The translations under genes and the position numbers were made by a program. Positions 28,109 to 31,346 of a stretch of 31,346 nt of DNA are shown here, piece by piece. This DNA is from a virus. How positions within the stretch are numbered: the first letter of the stretch is position 1; each line of letters opens with the position of its first letter. The DNA lies in IMG/VR virus record IMGVR_UViG_3300030329_003332, positions 1 to 31,346 of that record; one strand, given 5' to 3'. The notes under the pieces were generated by a model. It was not told the DNA's origin, ran no database searches, and worked only from the letters and a program-made list of their open reading frames with translations.

Positions 28109-30371
28109 AAGGGTAGATAAGACAGCAGAAAAAGTAAATAGAATTTATCAGCATTCTAAAACTGATAATAGAATTCAATGGGAATATATAAACCAAAAAG
28201 GTTTTGATTTTGCCAATGATAATCAATTAACCTATGCTGAAAAGACAGCCCTTGAGGAACAGGGGATGCCTACCTTTACTATTAATAGAATTATACCTGT
28301 GGTAGAAATGTTAAATTATTATGCAACAGCTAGTAACCCTAGATGGCAAGCAGTTGGTGTTGAAGGTTCAGATACAGATGTTGCTACAGTTTTTGCAGAT
28401 ATAGCAGATTATATTTGGAATAACTCAAACGGAGATACACTATTATCTAATGCAGTTAATGATGCAGTTACTAAAAGTTTAGGATACTTATTAGTTACTG
28501 TTGACCCAGATGCAGATAGAGGGATGGGAGAAGTTGTAATTAAACAGCCAGACCCATTCGATGTTTTTGTAGACAATAAGTCTAGAGATATATTATTTAG
28601 AGATGCTGCTTACATCTTAATCCGCAAAATCCTACCAAAAGGTCATCTTATACAACAATTTCCTGATAGCAAACGAAAGATTATGGCAGCATCCTCTAAT
28701 ACAGAGTCTTATGAAAATTATTCAGAAAAGGCTACAGATTTAGAACAGCATGATTTCCATTATAAAGAAATGGATGGTAATAGCTCTATATATTCAGATA
28801 AGGAAAGTGAATTGGTAGAGCTGTTTGAAATGTATGAAAAAGAAAAAGTTCCATATGTAAATGTATTTTATAAAGTTCCACCTAATAAAGAAGTAATTGC
28901 AAATATAAAAGAACAAGCTGCTAAACAGACCGAAGATATGAAAGCTGAAATGATGGTAGCAATGAAGGAGAAGCAATTACAAATGGCTCAAGCAGTACAG
29001 CAAGGTAAGATGTTACCAGAGAGAATGGAACTAGAAATGAAGAAAGAAATGGAGATGATGGAAAATCAACTCAAGTCTTTCGCTATTGAAGTAGAAAATA
29101 GATTACAAGAAGAAGCATCTAAGGTAGAGAATGATGTAGTTTCTAAAAAAGAATTTGATATATTAATGAAAGATAAGACTTTTGCAGGTAGAGTTGTAGA
29201 TAGCATTAACTTTCATGAAAGCAGAATTAAGTTGTGTTGCATCGTTGGAGATAAAACTTTATATACAAAGTATTTACCTCTACAAGAGTATCCTATAATA
29301 CCATTTCATTATAAATGGACAGGTACTCCATTCCCAATGTCTGCTGTTTCACCTTTAATAGGTAAACAGAGAGAAATGAATAAAGCTCATCAATTAATGA
29401 TACATAATGCATCTCTTGGTAGTAGTTTGAGATGGATGTATGAAGAAGGTAGTATTGATACTGATTATTGGGAAAGATATTCATCAGCTCCTGGAGCATT
29501 ACTTCCTAAAAGGCAAGGGTATGAAGCTCCAACTCCAGTTCAACCATTTCAGTTAAACAATGCTTTCTTTGGTTTGGTAAATCAAGGAAAAGGAGATATG
29601 GAGTATTTAGCAGGGATTTATTCTTCCATGCAAGGAGATACAGGGTCTACTGCTGACATGCCTTATCGTGGAATGTTGGCTATGGATGAGTATGGAACAA
29701 GAAGAATTAAATATTGGTTAAAGAATTGTATAGAGCCTGCACTTAAACAGGTAGGTGAAGTTGTTAAGCAATATTCACAGATAGTATATACTGCTCATAA
29801 AGTATTTAGAATAGTTCAGCCTAATGCAATTACAGAAGAACGCACTGTAGAGATAAATGTTCCCATGTATAATGATTTTGGTGAGGCTATTGGAAAATGG
29901 AGAGATTATCCCTCTGCTAAATTTGATGTTAGGATAATTTCAGGTTCTACTCTTCCAGTTAATAGATGGGCATACTTAGAAGAATTAAAACAGCTAATGA
30001 ATCTTGGTGTTGTGGATGATATAGCAGTATTAGCCGAGACAGATATTAAGAACAAAGAAAAAATTGTTAAACGTAAGAGTTTATACTCACAATTACAAAA
30101 TCAAATCGCTTCACTTGAAGAACAGCTCAAAAAAGAGAAAGGTTCTAATGAAACGCTGGAAAGACAAGTTATACAAGCAGGTATCAAGAATAAAGTTATG
30201 CAAGGAGATGTGGAACTTAGCAAGCAATTGCATGACAGCAAATCGAACATACTTAAAGAAGAGCTTGAGACGAAGGCGCAGCAAAAACATTTAAGGAAAA
30301 TGATAGATAGTGAAAACAAAATGGCAAAAGAAAAAGTAAATAATAAAATTAAGGATTTGCAAAAGAACTAG
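28101..30371 (+). CDS. portal protein, P22-like
   Basis: A 756-residue protein. The N-terminal half has the P22-type portal features: a start region with NRIYQHSKTDNRIQWEYINQ, then FTINRIIPVVEMLNYYATAS, PRWQAVGVEGSDTDVA, and QPDPFDVFVDNKSRD. A long helical coiled-coil region of about 80 residues lies at about 265-345, with many Met, Glu and Lys residues. The C-terminal third is a second charged helix up to residue 756. It forms the dodecameric DNA entry ring at a capsid vertex. Its length is close to that of the P22 family (about 725 residues). Confidence 0.87.
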   Translation: MAKRVDKTAEKVNRIYQHSKTDNRIQWEYINQKGFDFANDNQLTYAEKTALEEQGMPTFTINRIIPVVEMLNYYATASNPRWQAVGVEGSDTDVATVFADIADYIWNNSNGDTLLSNAVNDAVTKSLGYLLVTVDPDADRGMGEVVIKQPDPFDVFVDNKSRDILFRDAAYILIRKILPKGHLIQQFPDSKRKIMAASSNTESYENYSEKATDLEQHDFHYKEMDGNSSIYSDKESELVELFEMYEKEKVPYVNVFYKVPPNKEVIANIKEQAAKQTEDMKAEMMVAMKEKQLQMAQAVQQGKMLPERMELEMKKEMEMMENQLKSFAIEVENRLQEEASKVENDVVSKKEFDILMKDKTFAGRVVDSINFHESRIKLCCIVGDKTLYTKYLPLQEYPIIPFHYKWTGTPFPMSAVSPLIGKQREMNKAHQLMIHNASLGSSLRWMYEEGSIDTDYWERYSSAPGALLPKRQGYEAPTPVQPFQLNNAFFGLVNQGKGDMEYLAGIYSSMQGDTGSTADMPYRGMLAMDEYGTRRIKYWLKNCIEPALKQVGEVVKQYSQIVYTAHKVFRIVQPNAITEERTVEINVPMYNDFGEAIGKWRDYPSAKFDVRIISGSTLPVNRWAYLEELKQLMNLGVVDDIAVLAETDIKNKEKIVKRKSLYSQLQNQIASLEEQLKKEKGSNETLERQVIQAGIKNKVMQGDVELSKQLHDSKSNILKEELETKAQQKHLRKMIDSENKMAKEKVNNKIKDLQKN

Positions 30372-30412
30372 AATTAGAATAAATTACGTTAATAATTTAC
30401 AAGGAGAAACAC

Positions 30413-31324
30413 ATGATAGAAGAAAATAACCAAGGTAACCCAGAAACTGCACCAGCTCAAAAAGCAGCTGAAGCGCAAGTTTTTGGCTCCTCAGGTGATG
30501 ACTTCTTTGACGCTCTTGAAAATGATGTTAACAGCATGGTTCAAGACGAAGACAAGCCAGTAACCGAAACTGAGGCAACCCCTGTAACTCAGGGCTCCAA
30601 TAATGTTGAAGAAGAGGCGAATTCGGTATCACAAGTATCTGAGAATGAAAATTTCAAGAAAAGATATAGTGATTCCAGTCGTGAGGCACAAAATCTAAGA
30701 GCCCAACTCAATGAGTTGAAACCTTTTATACCAGTGCTAGATGCGATGAAACAAGATAGTGGCTTAGTAGAGCATGTTAGGAACTACTTTGATGGTGGTG
30801 GTGCCGTACCAGGAGATATCAAACAGCAATTAAAGCTGGATGAAGATTTTGAGTTCGACACTGATGAGATGGTAAATAATCCAGACTCTAAATCAAGACA
30901 GGTCATAAATACAATGGTAGACGGTATTGTTCAAAAAAGAGCAAATGAAATTTTGCAAAGAGAGCAAGCTAAAGCGCAAGAGGTTAATAATAAGATAGCA
31001 TTAAAGAATCAAGCTGATGACTTTAAGAAACGTCATAATATGGATGACGAGCAATTTTCACAGTTTGTGAGAGAAGCTCAAAATAGGTTTTCCAAAAACG
31101 GCTTAAGTTTTGATGATATGTTCATGTTAACTAATAAAGGTGCAGTTAACCAGAATGTTGCTAATGCAACAAAACAAGACATGTTGAATCAAATGAAAAC
31201 AGTTCGTGACATACCTGTAAGTCAGAGTTCGTCAAACAATGCAGGGACAGCAAACAATCCTAATGATAGTGTATTTGATACCCTGCTTAATTCTGACGGT
31301 AATATAGAAGAACTGTTTAGCTAA
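30413..31324 (+). CDS. scaffold-like protein
   Basis: A 303-residue protein, strongly acidic in its first 90 residues (many Glu/Asp, few aromatic residues), helical in the middle, with a basic C-terminal part ending DGNIEELFS. It follows the portal by 41 bases with an AAGGAG site 6 bases before ATG. Position between portal and (expected) major capsid gene and the composition fit a scaffolding protein that guides procapsid assembly. No signature motif, so the call rests on composition and gene order. Ends just before the window edge. Confidence 0.7.
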   Translation: MIEENNQGNPETAPAQKAAEAQVFGSSGDDFFDALENDVNSMVQDEDKPVTETEATPVTQGSNNVEEEANSVSQVSENENFKKRYSDSSREAQNLRAQLNELKPFIPVLDAMKQDSGLVEHVRNYFDGGGAVPGDIKQQLKLDEDFEFDTDEMVNNPDSKSRQVINTMVDGIVQKRANEILQREQAKAQEVNNKIALKNQADDFKKRHNMDDEQFSQFVREAQNRFSKNGLSFDDMFMLTNKGAVNQNVANATKQDMLNQMKTVRDIPVSQSSSNNAGTANNPNDSVFDTLLNSDGNIEELFS

Positions 31325-31346
31325 TATATTTTAAAATATTTAAAGC

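Noticed and set aside
1-31346. CRISPR array
   Set aside because: No regularly spaced direct repeats seen; the only repeats are the 19-base leader pair and the tandem pair at 24680-24720.

Overview
The window is part of a strongly AT-rich genome of a tailed double-stranded DNA bacteriophage. It carries a terminase small and large subunit, a P22-type portal and a scaffold-like protein in order, plus a separate replication/recombination block. Genes are packed tightly, many overlap by 1-60 bases, and most have a clear AGGAG-type ribosome binding site, so the host is a bacterium that uses Shine-Dalgarno initiation. The sequence does not identify the host. A P22-like portal suggests, but does not prove, podovirus morphology.

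There are three blocks. (1) Positions 1-12514, plus strand, are the end of a late operon. They hold the tail of one gene, a 489-residue helical protein, a 2517-residue polyvalent protein and a 1112-residue protein with a hydrophobic C-terminus. The polyvalent protein combines a GNAT acetyltransferase motif, a zincin HEFSH motif and, near its C-terminus, the hallmarks of a two-barrel RNA polymerase (conserved lysines, then D-N-D-G-D, then a bridge-helix-like segment). (2) Positions 12511-24637, minus strand, are one long early/replication unit of about 31 genes. These include a PDDEXK-like nuclease, a primase-helicase, a DUF932 protein, an OB-fold-like protein, an ERF annealing protein, two small DNA-binding proteins, an HNH endonuclease, four tiny zinc-ribbon proteins and several small membrane proteins. 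(3) Positions 25193-31324, plus strand, are the head/packaging operon: acidic protein, TerS, a 28-residue basic peptide, TerL, a small membrane protein, portal and scaffold. The minus and plus operons diverge from a 555-base region (24638-25192) and converge at about 12.51 kb.

Two things stand out. First, a single-chain multi-subunit-type RNA polymerase sits inside a giant polyvalent protein of the kind that phages package and inject. This suggests the virion brings its own polymerase to start early transcription, comparable in logic to N4 virion RNAP and to RNAP-containing giant proteins of crAss-like phages. Second, the early operon is almost gapless except for several spacers of about 100-255 bases that hold elaborate RNA folds: three-way junctions, H-type pseudoknot topologies and 12-16 bp stems. 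In several of these, G-U wobbles make the fold work only as minus-strand RNA. They look like a set of structured regulatory, processing or non-coding RNAs and are the best candidates here for something undescribed.

Assignments rest on reading motifs by eye. No database search or folding program was run.
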